Origin: Polynucleobacter sp. Latsch14-2
GTDB taxonomy: Bacteria > Pseudomonadota > Gammaproteobacteria > Burkholderiales > Burkholderiaceae
DNA: 64,000 bases
Assembly (NCBI RefSeq): GCF_018881925.1
Contig: NZ_JACVPL010000012.1
Span: 16,006-80,005 of the forward strand
Reading direction: 5' to 3'
Part shown: positions 1 to 8,301 of the stretch, in pieces
How the letters are laid out: every line of letters begins with the position of its first letter
Numbering within the stretch: the stretch's first letter is position 1
The notes under the pieces: generated by a model
What the model was told of the DNA's origin: nothing
Databases searched by the model: none
Seen by the model: only the letters and a program-made list of their open reading frames with translations
Program-made: the position numbers and the translations under genes

Positions 1-999
1 TTGGTGCGGTTTGACATTGCGCTCGAGCCAGCGAGAAAAAGCGGAGCGCTGAGATTCTGGTGCGCTGGCAATGACTTGTTCACTTGTTAGTTTGCCCAGT
101 TGCTTGTATGCAGGTTTGGTGAAGTGCTGTGCGACCCGATCCCACTCAGCTTGGGTAAAGTTGTCATCACCATTCTTAATGTGGATCCATTCGCCTTCGA
201 CTTGGCGGGCAAACTCTTCTGATCCCAAGGCCTTTACAAGAATCTTAATGCGGGCTTTGTAGAGATTGTCTCTGCGTCCAAAGCGGTTATATACCCGCAG
301 GAGGGCAGTTAAATAACTCGGTAGTACTTCCCATGGCAGATCTTGCTTAATGAGTGAGCCTAGAATCGGAGTGCGACCCATGCCGCCACCAGCATAGATA
401 TCTGCTACTAGCTCACCTATGGGATTTTTCTTGAGCTCAATGCCAACGTCGTGACACAGCAGCACTGTACGATCCTCTTTAGCGCCATTGATTGCAAACT
501 TAAACTTACGGGGCAAGTGGGCAAACTCGGGATGTAATGTTGACCATTGACGAAGTAATTCGCAAATCGGGCGAGGGTCAATATATTCATCTGCAGCAAC
601 ACCAGCAAATGCATCGCTCGTAATATTGCGAATACAGTTTCCCGAAGTCTGAATGGCATGCATTTCAACTTTAGCTAGTTCCGCCAAAATGTCAGGAGTT
701 TTTTCCAGCTCCACCCAGTTGTATTGAATATTCTGACGGGTAGTGAAGTGACCATAACCACGATCATATTTTTCTGCAATGAGGGCTAGGGTACGCAATT
801 GCTTTGCACTCAAAAGTCCATAAGGAATCGCAACGCGCAGCATATATGCATGGCGTTGGTGATAAAGACCATTTTGCAGACGCAGGGGACGGAACTCTTC
901 TTCAGCCAAAGTGCTATTCAGGCGCCTAGCAACCTGGTCTCTAAATTGGGCAACCCTTTGGTCTACAAGGGTTTGGTCAATCGTGTCGTATTTGTACAT
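1..999 (-). CDS. cysI: Nitrite/sulfite reductase hemoprotein subunit, 3' part cut by window edge
   Basis: The reverse-strand frame starts at ATG 997-999 (MYKYDTIDQTLVDQRVAQF) and stays open to base 1, giving about 333 residues of an N-terminal half. It carries the conserved ferredoxin-like sulfite/nitrite reductase repeat: a Phe-Arg-Pro-Leu-Arg segment, TTRQNIQ, and TSGNCIRNITSD. The family reduces sulfite to sulfide with a siroheme and a 4Fe-4S cluster in cysteine synthesis. The cluster-binding cysteines lie in the C-terminal half outside the window, so sulfite cannot be separated from nitrite here. It is divergent from the serine hydrolase gene, with a palindrome in the shared upstream region. 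Family assignment is firm; the exact substrate is inferred. Confidence 0.87.
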   Translation of the reverse strand, partial: MYKYDTIDQTLVDQRVAQFRDQVARRLNSTLAEEEFRPLRLQNGLYHQRHAYMLRVAIPYGLLSAKQLRTLALIAEKYDRGYGHFTTRQNIQYNWVELEKTPDILAELAKVEMHAIQTSGNCIRNITSDAFAGVAADEYIDPRPICELLRQWSTLHPEFAHLPRKFKFAINGAKEDRTVLLCHDVGIELKKNPIGELVADIYAGGGMGRTPILGSLIKQDLPWEVLPSYLTALLRVYNRFGRRDNLYKARIKILVKALGSEEFARQVEGEWIHIKNGDDNFTQAEWDRVAQHFTKPAYKQLGKLTSEQVIASAPESQRSAFSRWLERNVKPHQ

Positions 1000-1054
1000 A
1001 GCGCTAGATTCTCGTAGTTTTTGAATATAACTTCAAATACTGAAAAGTCTCATC

Positions 1055-1076
1055 TATATATCTGATTGGATATATA
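1055..1076. promoter_or_regulatory. Perfect inverted repeat between divergent cysI and serine hydrolase genes
   Basis: TATATATC, six bases (TGATTG), then GATATATA: a perfect 8-bp dyad 56 bp upstream of the cysI start codon and about 100 bp upstream of the serine hydrolase. Its place in a divergent promoter region suggests an operator. Which regulator binds is not visible; CysB is a natural candidate for cysI, but CysB sites are poorly conserved. Confidence 0.35.
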
Positions 1077-1179
1077 AAGAGCTATTTGCTTGAAATAATG
1101 AAAATCTGTTTAAATACAAGGAGATATCTAAATTTTTCAATTTAACTATCAATTAAAAACAGAATAAATTGGAGACAAA

Positions 1180-2448
1180 ATGAACTCATTAAAAGCTTTC
1201 AGCCTGCTGGCGGCATTATTGGCTAGCGCCACTCTCTGGGCGGCAGAGTCTGCAGCGCCACTACCAATGGCACTAGGCAAAGGGTTTAATCAAGAAGGTC
1301 TTGCCAAAATTGACGCTTATTTTGCGGATCAAATTGCAAGCAATCAAACGCCAGGCGCAGTGTTGGCAGTGGCTAAAAATGGCAAGTTGGCTATTTATAA
1401 GACCTACGGCTATTTAGATAAGGCTAACAATAAGCCGATGACAAAGGATGCTATTTTTAATTTGGCATCCATGACTAAGGTGATGGCGGCTGTCGGTGGT
1501 CTGACATTTTATGAAGAGGGTAGGCTACCGCTCAATGCCCCCATCTCTAATTGGTTTCCCCAATTTAAAAATATCACAGTAGGACAAGTTGATGCTGACG
1601 GCAAGGTTGCTGCTGTTCCAGCGAAGCGTCCAATTACAGTGCAAGATCTTATGCGCCATACCAATGGTCTGACTTACGGTGCTCGTGGTGATACTCCGGT
1701 ACATAAGTTGTTTCCGCCATCCTCAGCAAATGCTGCTATGGATTACACCGGCGAACAATTCATTGATAAGTTGGCCAGCACACCTTTGTTATATGAGCCA
1801 GGGACGGTTTGGGACTATGGCTTCGGCATTGATGTGCTCGGTTTGCTTGAGGAAAAAATTGCTGGCAAGCCACTGGGCAGCATTCTTCAGGAGCGCGTAT
1901 GGAGTAAGGTCGGCATGCCTGATACGACTTTTCAGGTGCCAGAAAAAGATCGCGCTCGTTTAGCTCAAGCATTGCCCATTGACCCAATTTCTGGCAAGCC
2001 ACAAAAATTAAGTATTTTGACCGACAAGGTGAAATTTGATTGTGGTGGCTCTTGCGGATTTTCTACTGCGGGTGATTACGTGCGCTTTGGTCAGATGCTA
2101 TTAAATGGCGGGAGCTTGGATGGCAAGCGTGTCCTCGGTCCGCAGACCGTGACCTTTATGACTTCAAACCACTTAAATAAAGACATTAAAAATTTAGTGG
2201 GCGATACAGAGCCAGGGCGTGTAGGTTATGGTTTTGGCTTGGGTGTTGCAGTGCGTATGGAGCGTGGCTTATCAGCTATTAACGGTAATGTTGGTGATTA
2301 CACTTGGAATGGCGCTAATGGCACGATTTTTTGGGTTGATCCAAAAGAGCAATTAGTCGTAGTGATGATGTCTGTAGCTCCAGGGGAGATTCGGAAAATT
2401 CATCGCGAGAAGTTGAATGCACTTGTGTATGGGGCGCTTGAGAAGTAG
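1180..2448 (+). CDS. Secreted serine hydrolase, beta-lactamase/class C esterase family
   Basis: The 422-residue product starts with a Sec signal peptide (hydrophobic stretch to about residue 22, AWA-like cleavage site) and so acts in the periplasm. The catalytic SxxK motif is S97-M-T-K100. The second motif is Y213-G-F rather than the Y-x-N of true class C beta-lactamases, which fits EstB-type esterases and D-aminopeptidase-like enzymes. A conserved CGFSTAGDYVRFGQMLLNGG block and C-terminal GANGTIFWVDP complete the fold. RBS GGAGA lies 6 bases before the ATG. A terminator follows directly, so it is monocistronic. Natural substrate unknown; beta-lactam resistance should not be assumed. Confidence 0.85.
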   Translation: MNSLKAFSLLAALLASATLWAAESAAPLPMALGKGFNQEGLAKIDAYFADQIASNQTPGAVLAVAKNGKLAIYKTYGYLDKANNKPMTKDAIFNLASMTKVMAAVGGLTFYEEGRLPLNAPISNWFPQFKNITVGQVDADGKVAAVPAKRPITVQDLMRHTNGLTYGARGDTPVHKLFPPSSANAAMDYTGEQFIDKLASTPLLYEPGTVWDYGFGIDVLGLLEEKIAGKPLGSILQERVWSKVGMPDTTFQVPEKDRARLAQALPIDPISGKPQKLSILTDKVKFDCGGSCGFSTAGDYVRFGQMLLNGGSLDGKRVLGPQTVTFMTSNHLNKDIKNLVGDTEPGRVGYGFGLGVAVRMERGLSAINGNVGDYTWNGANGTIFWVDPKEQLVVVMMSVAPGEIRKIHREKLNALVYGALEK

Positions 2449-2471
2449 ATCATCAACTACATCTGCATGAT

Positions 2472-2499
2472 AAAAAGCCCCGATAAGTCGGGGTTTTTT
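2472..2499 (+). terminator. Rho-independent terminator after serine hydrolase
   Basis: CCCCGA-TAAG-TCGGGG stem flanked by A5 and T6 tracts, 24 bp after the stop codon. The flanking A and T tracts make it usable in both directions, which suits the convergent membrane-protein gene at 2535. Confidence 0.85.
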
Positions 2500-2534
2500 A
2501 TGAACTACTTTTAGGTTTTATTGCCAATGCTTGA

Positions 2535-2906
2535 TCAGAGTTTAAATTCTCGATAGTGTCGATATAAATTAGCAATCGATGCAAAACCCAGCACCACAAT
2601 TAATACCGAGAAAAGATATTCGCTAGTTAAGTAAGTGAAGATGCCCAAGTAAATTGCTAGCATGGCCGCGATGAATGCACCAATCGCTCCCAGCACTACT
2701 AGCTTAAAGTTTGGAATAAAAGCGCCCAAGGTAATTGCTACAAAAATCAGAATCAGGTCCGAAACTAGTTTGTCGGCAGTTTCAAAAATAGTATTGGTTA
2801 GTGCAGGGTAGGAGATCTTACCCAATACAGCAATTAATAGAATGGCTGCAAGAACTATAAAATTGAGTTTTGCTTTATTCAGGATGGTTTTGAGTTGCTC
2901 GTTCAT
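2535..2906 (-). CDS. Small membrane protein, unknown function
   Basis: 123 residues, reading from ATG 2904-2906. Three or four hydrophobic segments can be seen (about residues 15-32, 47-85 as two close helices, 88-108), with a charged N-terminus (KTILNKAKLN) and a basic tail (RHYREFKL). No catalytic motif is visible and I do not recognise the family. It is followed upstream by another small membrane protein gene on the same strand 15 bp away, so the two are probably co-transcribed. Confidence 0.6.
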   Translation of the reverse strand: MNEQLKTILNKAKLNFIVLAAILLIAVLGKISYPALTNTIFETADKLVSDLILIFVAITLGAFIPNFKLVVLGAIGAFIAAMLAIYLGIFTYLTSEYLFSVLIVVLGFASIANLYRHYREFKL

Positions 2907-2921
2907 CGCCGTCTATTTTTC

Positions 2922-3146
2922 TTAAGAAATATTGCCATTAAAAACAAGGCTCATGCCAATCCAAAGCAGGATAAAAGCAACCAAAATGGTGAGACCCAGC
3001 TTTTTGAGGAAGTATTCGAGCGTATCCATATACGCTTCATCATTTTTGCCAAAGTACTGATCAAACCGTTTCCAGACGAGACGAGCTACGAATAGCGGAA
3101 GAATGATGGCCGCAATGCCAAGTAGGACGGTAAAGGTAGTGCTCAT
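2922..3146 (-). CDS. Small two-helix membrane protein, unknown function
   Basis: 74 residues with one hydrophobic segment at each end (about residues 5-24 and 51-70) and a charged middle (KRFDQYFGKNDEAYMDTLEYF). It is the first gene of a likely two-gene unit with the 123-residue membrane protein. No known motif was recognised; hydropathy and tight spacing support that it is real. Confidence 0.55.
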   Translation of the reverse strand: MSTTFTVLLGIAAIILPLFVARLVWKRFDQYFGKNDEAYMDTLEYFLKKLGLTILVAFILLWIGMSLVFNGNIS

Positions 3147-3396
3147 GTGATAAGTAAATCCTTGCGCTATCTAAGATGGTTGAGTTGGGAGCAGAAATTA
3201 CGATAAGGATACATCGCTTGCTTCCAGGGGCTGATTTTTAAGGGGGCTGTAAGCCTAAGGGGCATTTAATACCCTTGCGACCGCATTTCTGATGATTTCC
3301 GTGGATTCATTGGATAATCAGCTAGGAGATTCAATTAAAAATTGAGTGATCAGTATTTATTGATGCATTACATGGCAAGCGCTAAAGGGTATATAT

Positions 3397-3993
3397 ATGT
3401 CTGAAAATAATTCACAATTATCTGGAGCCCAGCTTCAAGAAATTCGTACGGCCGTACTCGGAGCAGCTGCTAAGGCGCCGGGTGCACTAATTGGCTTGGG
3501 TGTTTTATTGATTATTTTGGGTATGGTTGGTGTGGCTGGTCAGGTCATGTTCTCATTTGCAACGATAAGTATGCTGGGCGCTTTTTTGATCATCGGCGGT
3601 GGCTTACAGTTTGCACATGCTATCAAGTCGCATGGCTGGAAGAGTGTTGGGACTCAAATGGCATTGGCTGTTTTGTATATTGTTGCTGGTGTCTATACTT
3701 GGGTTTACCCAATTCCCGCCTTAGAAGCAATCACCTTGTGGTTAGCAGCGATCTTCTTTATCACCGGCTTCTTACGTTTACTTTCCGCATTCCATCACCG
3801 TCATTTTCGTGAATGGTTTTGGTTGGTGCTGTCTTCAGCGATCTCTATTTTGATGGGTGTATTGATTATGAATGGCTACCCAGCATCAAGCTTGTGGTTG
3901 CCAGGACTGTTAATTGCAATTGAATTGCTATTACAAGGCTGGTCACTACTATTCTTGGGATTTGCTGCGCGCAATTTTGTAAAAAATCAATAA
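3397..3993 (+). CDS. HdeD-like (DUF308) membrane protein
   Basis: 198 residues with six hydrophobic segments, after a soluble N-terminus of about 28 residues. The pattern of paired helices (LIGLGVLLIILGMVGVAG near residue 32 and later repeats separated by short HAIKSHGWKS and HHRHFREWF loops) is typical of the HdeD/DUF308 family, inner membrane proteins linked in E. coli to acid resistance at high cell density. The biochemical activity of the family is not known. The gene stands alone, with no acid-stress genes beside it, so the acid role is only a family inference. Confidence 0.75.
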   Translation: MSENNSQLSGAQLQEIRTAVLGAAAKAPGALIGLGVLLIILGMVGVAGQVMFSFATISMLGAFLIIGGGLQFAHAIKSHGWKSVGTQMALAVLYIVAGVYTWVYPIPALEAITLWLAAIFFITGFLRLLSAFHHRHFREWFWLVLSSAISILMGVLIMNGYPASSLWLPGLLIAIELLLQGWSLLFLGFAARNFVKNQ

Positions 3994-4036
3994 TGGTGAC
4001 ATGGTGTTTGTGTAGACAATTTGCCGATAGATAACA

Positions 4037-4207
4037 ATGAAAAAAACCGACCTGTATAAAAATCTAGGCCTAGCAACAGCCCAACGCATGAAAAATTCTG
4101 TGAAGGCTGCTAAGCCTGGTGGCGCAGATACCGCTAAAACTAAAAAAGAGCTAGCCAATGCCAATCCCCTGCTAGCGTCTTTAATGGGTAAGGCGAAATC
4201 TAAGTAA
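4037..4207 (+). CDS. Small basic protein, 56 residues, unknown function
   Basis: An open frame from ATG 4037 to TAA 4205-4207 encodes MKKTDLYKNLGLATAQRMKN and a Lys/Ala-rich remainder ending MGKAKSK. The composition is unlike random sequence: very Lys- and Ala-rich, no cysteine, no membrane segment, with a compact LASLMGKAK end. It fills the gap between the HdeD-like gene and the acyltransferase on the same strand. A competing reverse-strand frame over the same bases has a less protein-like composition. Function unknown; homologue conservation would decide whether it is translated. Confidence 0.5.
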   Translation: MKKTDLYKNLGLATAQRMKNSVKAAKPGGADTAKTKKELANANPLLASLMGKAKSK

Positions 4208-4256
4208 GTCGGCATCAGTGTTTGCCTAGTCTCTCAATCCTTTTTAAGTTGCCCCC

Positions 4257-5321
4257 TTGCAGTCAAAAAACCATTTCTTACTAATTGATTTTTTAAAGGT
4301 CTTTGCCGCCTTATTAATTATTCTTCATCATCTCTCCAGTTATGGACAGTTAGCTGAAGATGCGCAACATTTTTTACCTGGAATCATGACTTGGTTATTT
4401 GAGTATGGGCGCTATGCGGTTCAAATATTCTTGGTGATGGGCGGGTATTTGGCGGCTCAGTCGCTCACACGAACGAGAGACATTAAAAATCCGCATACCG
4501 TTCTTAAGCTGATCTTTAATCGCTACTTACGCCTTTTTGCGCCCTATGTCATTGCCTTGTTGGTCACCATGGTGTGTGCTTGGATAGCGCGCTTTTGGGT
4601 GCAGGACGAATATGTTGGTGAGTCCGAAACTTTGGGGCAATTTTTAGCCCACCTTTTTTTCTTACAGGGCATCTTGGGTCTCGATTCTATTTCTGCTGGC
4701 GCTTGGTATGTTGCAATTGATTGGCAGCTCTATGCGGTGCTTGCGATCATGCTGGGAATGTTTCCAAACTTTCGATCTTTGATTTGGGCGTCCCTCATCC
4801 TGATCGTAGCCTCTTTGCTATATTTCAATCGCTTGAGCCATTATGAAAATTATTTCATCTACTTTATTGGCGCTTATGGCTTAGGAGTATTGGCTCAATT
4901 AGCAAAAAATGATTCTGAGCCAACCATCAGTCGTTTGGCAAAGTTATCTATCGTAATTACGGGCTTGATTATTTTGGTTTCAAGTTTTCATCATCTCTGG
5001 ATCAGAAATATTTTGGCCTACCTGGTGACCATTGCCTTAATCATGTGGGGCGATCGCGCATATAAAGATCAGAAGCACGCAAAAATGCACAATCTGGTTT
5101 TTTCTATCTTATGGGGTAGCCGTAGATCCTATTGTGCATTCTTGCTGCACTTTTCATTGATATTAATTGCGAACACGATTTATATTGCCTCAGGATTGAG
5201 CTCACAACACAACGGTGGGGTTGCTCTCGGATTAATGTTAGCAACTGTCGTAGCGAGTTGGATTGCGGCCAACTATTTATATCGTCTGGTAGAAGTGCCG
5301 TCGCGACACCTCAAGCTCTGA
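4257..5321 (+). CDS. Acyltransferase 3 family membrane protein (OafA/YrhL-like)
   Basis: 354 residues starting at TTG 4257 (MQSKNHFLLIDFLKVFAALL), just where family members begin; no upstream ATG is available. About ten hydrophobic segments follow. The family hallmark is visible early: ILHHLSSYG, in which the His of the first helix takes part in acyl transfer. Such enzymes move acetyl or other acyl groups from acyl-CoA onto surface sugars, peptidoglycan or lipids across the inner membrane. No sugar-biosynthesis genes lie nearby, so the acceptor cannot be named. The stop codon is 3 bp from the end of the convergent DarP gene. Confidence 0.82.
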   Translation: MQSKNHFLLIDFLKVFAALLIILHHLSSYGQLAEDAQHFLPGIMTWLFEYGRYAVQIFLVMGGYLAAQSLTRTRDIKNPHTVLKLIFNRYLRLFAPYVIALLVTMVCAWIARFWVQDEYVGESETLGQFLAHLFFLQGILGLDSISAGAWYVAIDWQLYAVLAIMLGMFPNFRSLIWASLILIVASLLYFNRLSHYENYFIYFIGAYGLGVLAQLAKNDSEPTISRLAKLSIVITGLIILVSSFHHLWIRNILAYLVTIALIMWGDRAYKDQKHAKMHNLVFSILWGSRRSYCAFLLHFSLILIANTIYIASGLSSQHNGGVALGLMLATVVASWIAANYLYRLVEVPSRHLKL

Positions 5322-5324
5322 TAT

Positions 5325-5852
5325 TTATAGACCCAAGTCTTTTAAAACGCGGAAAATTTCACGATACGCTTTGGGTGGTTTGTTTTGTTCTTTTTCTCTA
5401 CGGGCATTTCGAATGAGTGTGCGCATATTCTGAATATCCATATCCGGAAATTGCTCAATGAGTTTGGTGAATGTTTCATCATTTGCTATGAGCTTATCGC
5501 GGTAGTTTTCCAAGAAGTGTAGTTTGGCTGTTTCAGCCTTACTGACTCCTTGAATGGCATCTAAGCGTTTTTGAATGGCTGCCAGCTCTTCTTCATCCAA
5601 AAAGCGCATCAGTTTGCCTAGATATTGCTTATGACGACGAATCGCTTCAAAACTCTTAATCTTGGGTGTTTCGGCAATGGCAGTTTTAATCGCTTCATCC
5701 ATGGGGATGCTCTTTAGTCCATCACTACTGAGAGCGGCCAATACCTCAGCTAACTTTTGACGCTCCGTCATTTGGCGTTTTAGCTCAGATTTACTGGGAC
5801 CCTCATCAGGATCTTCCTTCTTGGGGGTGCGGTTCTTTTCATTAACGTGCAT
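5325..5852 (-). CDS. darP: Ribosome-associated protein DarP (YjgA, DUF615)
   Basis: 175 residues, highly charged, mostly helical, with no signal peptide. The family signature is clear: PSKSELKRQM near the N-terminus, RRHKQYLGKLMR about residues 91-102, and a C-terminal RRLIRNA-like segment (TLIRNARREKEQNKPPKAYREIF). In E. coli, DarP/YjgA binds the late 50S ribosomal precursor and helps mature the peptidyl transferase centre. The length matches the family. It is convergent with the acyltransferase gene and followed (on the reverse strand) by no partner. Confidence 0.9.
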   Translation of the reverse strand: MHVNEKNRTPKKEDPDEGPSKSELKRQMTERQKLAEVLAALSSDGLKSIPMDEAIKTAIAETPKIKSFEAIRRHKQYLGKLMRFLDEEELAAIQKRLDAIQGVSKAETAKLHFLENYRDKLIANDETFTKLIEQFPDMDIQNMRTLIRNARREKEQNKPPKAYREIFRVLKDLGL

Positions 5853-5902
5853 ATGAGGATTTTAGACTGTATTGGTTCCATAGCCACTTAAAGAAAGTGC
5901 TT

Positions 5903-6214
5903 TTATGTGAGTATTTGTTTAAGTTTTCGAAGATCCATGGTTGAAAAGAGCTGGCTTCTGCCGATGACATCTTTAGGTTTCAGTTTGCCCGATTGAACAT
6001 AGCGACGAAAGGTCGGCATAGAAACCTCTAAATATTCTGCGGCCTCTTCAGCAGAGAAGATGTCATTCCGAAGATGGCCAAATAGCTGCTCATGATTAAA
6101 GTCACTCTCTTGGAATGCGTTAATTGCGATTAAAGAGAAAAATTTGATACGCTCTTTCGTTGACATTTTTTTAACTTGATCAAACATATCTTCTGCCGTT
6201 ATTGAGAAACTCAT
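5903..6214 (-). CDS. Antitoxin with excisionase-type helix-turn-helix
   Basis: 103 residues. The C-terminal half carries a MerR/excisionase-like DNA-binding motif: SAEEAAEYLEVSMPTFRRYVQSG, then a wing ending in GRSQLFSTMDLRKLK. Its ATG overlaps the TGA of the upstream RelE-like gene (ATGA, 6211-6214), an arrangement that couples translation in toxin-first type II modules. The N-terminal half (about residues 1-55) has no recognised fold and probably wraps the toxin. It is expected to neutralise the toxin and repress the shared promoter, where a 14-bp palindrome is seen. Confidence 0.75.
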   Translation of the reverse strand: MSFSITAEDMFDQVKKMSTKERIKFFSLIAINAFQESDFNHEQLFGHLRNDIFSAEEAAEYLEVSMPTFRRYVQSGKLKPKDVIGRSQLFSTMDLRKLKQILT

Positions 6215-6549
6215 TTCTCCTCCTCTTCAGATTGTCGCAACACTGCTTCTTGTCGTAAAAATCGCTTTAATTCAGTATAAAAATTTTCGTGACTACCAAT
6301 TTGGTAAAAATTAATCCAAATAAGATTAATTTTTCCATCACACTTACTAAATTTATAAGCTATCAAATACTCTTGTTTGTTAAAGCGAAACTTAAAAATA
6401 AAAATACTCTGTAAGTCCCCCAATTTTTGCTCACCTAAATTTGGGTTTTTGCATATCTCGATAACCCTATCTTCAATTGCGAGCTGAAAGGGCTTGTTTG
6501 CCTTTTTTACGAAGTGTGCAAAAGGTCTTTTGTAATTAATTTTTATGAT
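6211..6549 (-). CDS. RelE/ParE-family toxin with non-canonical or lost start codon
   Basis: The reverse-strand frame is open from just after a TAG at 6552-6550 to TGA at 6213-6211, giving about 111 residues. Its start of KINYKRPFAHFVKKANKPFQ matches the usual beginning of RelE/HigB-like toxins, followed by VIEICKNPNLGEQKLGDLQS and a C-terminal LIWINFYQIGSHENFY. These toxins cut mRNA or block translation. The only codons available ahead of this conserved start are ATC (6549-6547) and ATA (6546-6544); no ATG, GTG or TTG occurs until TTG at 6423, which would delete over a third of the protein. Either a rare AUA/AUC/AUU start is used or the gene is silenced. Confidence 0.68.
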   Translation of the reverse strand: MIKINYKRPFAHFVKKANKPFQLAIEDRVIEICKNPNLGEQKLGDLQSIFIFKFRFNKQEYLIAYKFSKCDGKINLIWINFYQIGSHENFYTELKRFLRQEAVLRQSEEEEK

Positions 6550-6561
6550 CTAATATTAGAT
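6548..6561. promoter_or_regulatory. Perfect 14-bp palindrome, likely toxin-antitoxin operator
   Basis: ATCTAATATTAGAT is a perfect palindrome overlapping the first codon of the toxin frame on the reverse strand. Type II antitoxins commonly bind such a site to repress their own operon. Position and symmetry are seen; binding by the neighbouring helix-turn-helix antitoxin is inferred. Confidence 0.55.
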
Positions 6562-6618
6562 AAGCAATGATTCTATATAAAATCACTAAAAGTGACAAGA
6601 TTCACTTGACTTTCTAGT

Positions 6619-8301
6619 ATGGTGAATAATGAACATCAGGTACAACGTGCTTATCTAAATAGAGACATGACTCAAGCAGACCAAAATAATACTTACGACT
6701 ACATCATTATTGGAGCGGGGAGCGCAGGCTGTTTGTTGGCAAAGCGTCTGACAGAAAATCCCAATAAGCGTGTTTTGTTGATCGAAGCCGGCAAGAGCGA
6801 TAACTACATTTGGATTCATATTCCCGTTGGTTATTTGTATTGCATTGATAACCCACGTGCCGATTGGCGCTTTCGCACGAGCAATGAAGTTGGATTAAAT
6901 GGACGATCATTGCTCTATCCAAGAGGAAAAGTGTTGGGTGGATGTTCCTCTATCAACGGCATGATTTATATGCGCGGTCAAACTGGCGACTACGAGTCTT
7001 GGGTAGCGGCCACCGGTGATGAGTCTTGGTCTTGGAAAAATGCCCTCAAGCGTTATAAGCAATTTGAGGATTACCACGGCGAGGCTAATGAATGGCATGC
7101 CAAGGGCGGTGAGTGGACTGTGTCTAAGCAACGTTTACGTTGGCCCATTATGGATATCTTTAGGCAGGCGGCAGTTGAGGCGGGCATTCCAGCTTCGGAT
7201 GACTTCAATTGTGGTGATAACTTTGGCGTTGGCTATTTTGATGTTAGCCAGCGCAAGGGTTGGCGTCTGAATACCTCCAAAGCATTTTTATCTGACGCTG
7301 CAAAACGTAGCAATCTCACGGTGATTACCGAGGCTATGGTGACAAAGCTGAAAATTGACCCCATTAGCAAAAATTGTTACGGCGTCGAGTATCTGCAAAA
7401 TGCTGTTGCAGCAGAAGCATTCTGTGCAATCGATCAAGGTGGTGAGGTCTTATTGACTGCGGGCTCTATCGGTAGCGTACAAATTTTGGAGCGCTCAGGG
7501 GTTGGTGCTGCGGCTCATCTAGAAAAGCTAGGCATTCCGGTAATTCAAGACTTACCTGGTGTTGGTGAAAATTTTCAAGATCACTTGCAACTGCGCATGA
7601 TTTACAAGGTGAGTGGCATTAATACTCTGAACGCTAAAGTCCACTCATTATTTGGCAAGCTCATGATTGGCCTTGAATATGTATTCAAACGTTCTGGACC
7701 AATGTCGATGGCGCCATCGCAATTGGGCGCATTCGCCTTTAGTTCCCCGGAGCAAAAAAGTGCCAATGTGGAATACCACGTCCAACCTTTATCGCTAGAG
7801 AAGTTTGGTGAAAATCTGCATACGTTCAATGCTTTTACTGCAAGCGTTTGTAATTTGCGCCCCACATCTCGCGGTAGCGTTCATATCAATTCCATTGATC
7901 CTGAGGCACCTCCAGTTATTAGTCCCAATTATTTATCCACAGAGGAAGATCGAAAAGTTGCCGTTGAGTCTTTAAGGCTCACACGGAAGATCGTAGGGAG
8001 TACTGCCCTGCAGGCTTATGTCCCAGATGAATACAAACCAGGAAAGCAATATCAAACTGATGCAGAGCTTATTCAAGCTGCGGGTGACATTGGCACAACT
8101 ATTTTTCATCCTGTAGGCACTTGTAAGATGGGCCGTGCTGATGATCCTTTTGCGGTATTGGATTCTGAGTTGCGAGTGAGGGGCATTCATCACCTGCGGG
8201 TTGTGGATGCATCCGCTATGCCAACGATTACTTCAGGAAATACTGCCGCTCCAACGATGATGATTGCGCAACGTGTGGCGGAGTTACTTACTGGTGAATA
8301 A
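6619..8301 (+). CDS. GMC-family FAD-dependent oxidoreductase (choline/alcohol dehydrogenase-like)
   Basis: 560 residues from ATG 6619; an inner ATG at 6667 (MTQADQNN) leaves only 8 residues before the flavin-binding strand and may be the true start, since neither start has a good RBS. The N-terminal FAD motif is YIIIGAGSAGC followed by RVLLIEAG. The GMC signatures PRGKVLGGCSSINGM and GSIGSVQILERSG are present, as are the C-terminal HPVGTCKMG and VVDASAMPTITSGNT, with the paired catalytic His/Asn region. Such enzymes oxidise alcohols to aldehydes with a quinone or other acceptor. It is translationally coupled to the EamA transporter gene. The substrate is not readable; no betaine genes (betB, betI) are adjacent, so choline is not favoured. 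Confidence 0.88.
   Translation: MVNNEHQVQRAYLNRDMTQADQNNTYDYIIIGAGSAGCLLAKRLTENPNKRVLLIEAGKSDNYIWIHIPVGYLYCIDNPRADWRFRTSNEVGLNGRSLLYPRGKVLGGCSSINGMIYMRGQTGDYESWVAATGDESWSWKNALKRYKQFEDYHGEANEWHAKGGEWTVSKQRLRWPIMDIFRQAAVEAGIPASDDFNCGDNFGVGYFDVSQRKGWRLNTSKAFLSDAAKRSNLTVITEAMVTKLKIDPISKNCYGVEYLQNAVAAEAFCAIDQGGEVLLTAGSIGSVQILERSGVGAAAHLEKLGIPVIQDLPGVGENFQDHLQLRMIYKVSGINTLNAKVHSLFGKLMIGLEYVFKRSGPMSMAPSQLGAFAFSSPEQKSANVEYHVQPLSLEKFGENLHTFNAFTASVCNLRPTSRGSVHINSIDPEAPPVISPNYLSTEEDRKVAVESLRLTRKIVGSTALQAYVPDEYKPGKQYQTDAELIQAAGDIGTTIFHPVGTCKMGRADDPFAVLDSELRVRGIHHLRVVDASAMPTITSGNTAAPTMMIAQRVAELLTGE

Noticed and set aside
1180..2448. Annotation as an antibiotic-resistance class C beta-lactamase
   Set aside because: The second motif is Y-G-F rather than Y-x-N and no KTG box is evident in its usual place; an esterase or peptidase role fits better.
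3949..4215. Reverse-strand frame overlapping the small basic protein gene
   Set aside because: Composition is less protein-like, it overlaps the end of the HdeD-like gene, and the forward frame has a better Lys/Ala-rich coding pattern.
6619..8301. Annotation as choline dehydrogenase betA
   Set aside because: Only the GMC family is supported; betB, betI or a choline transporter are not adjacent.
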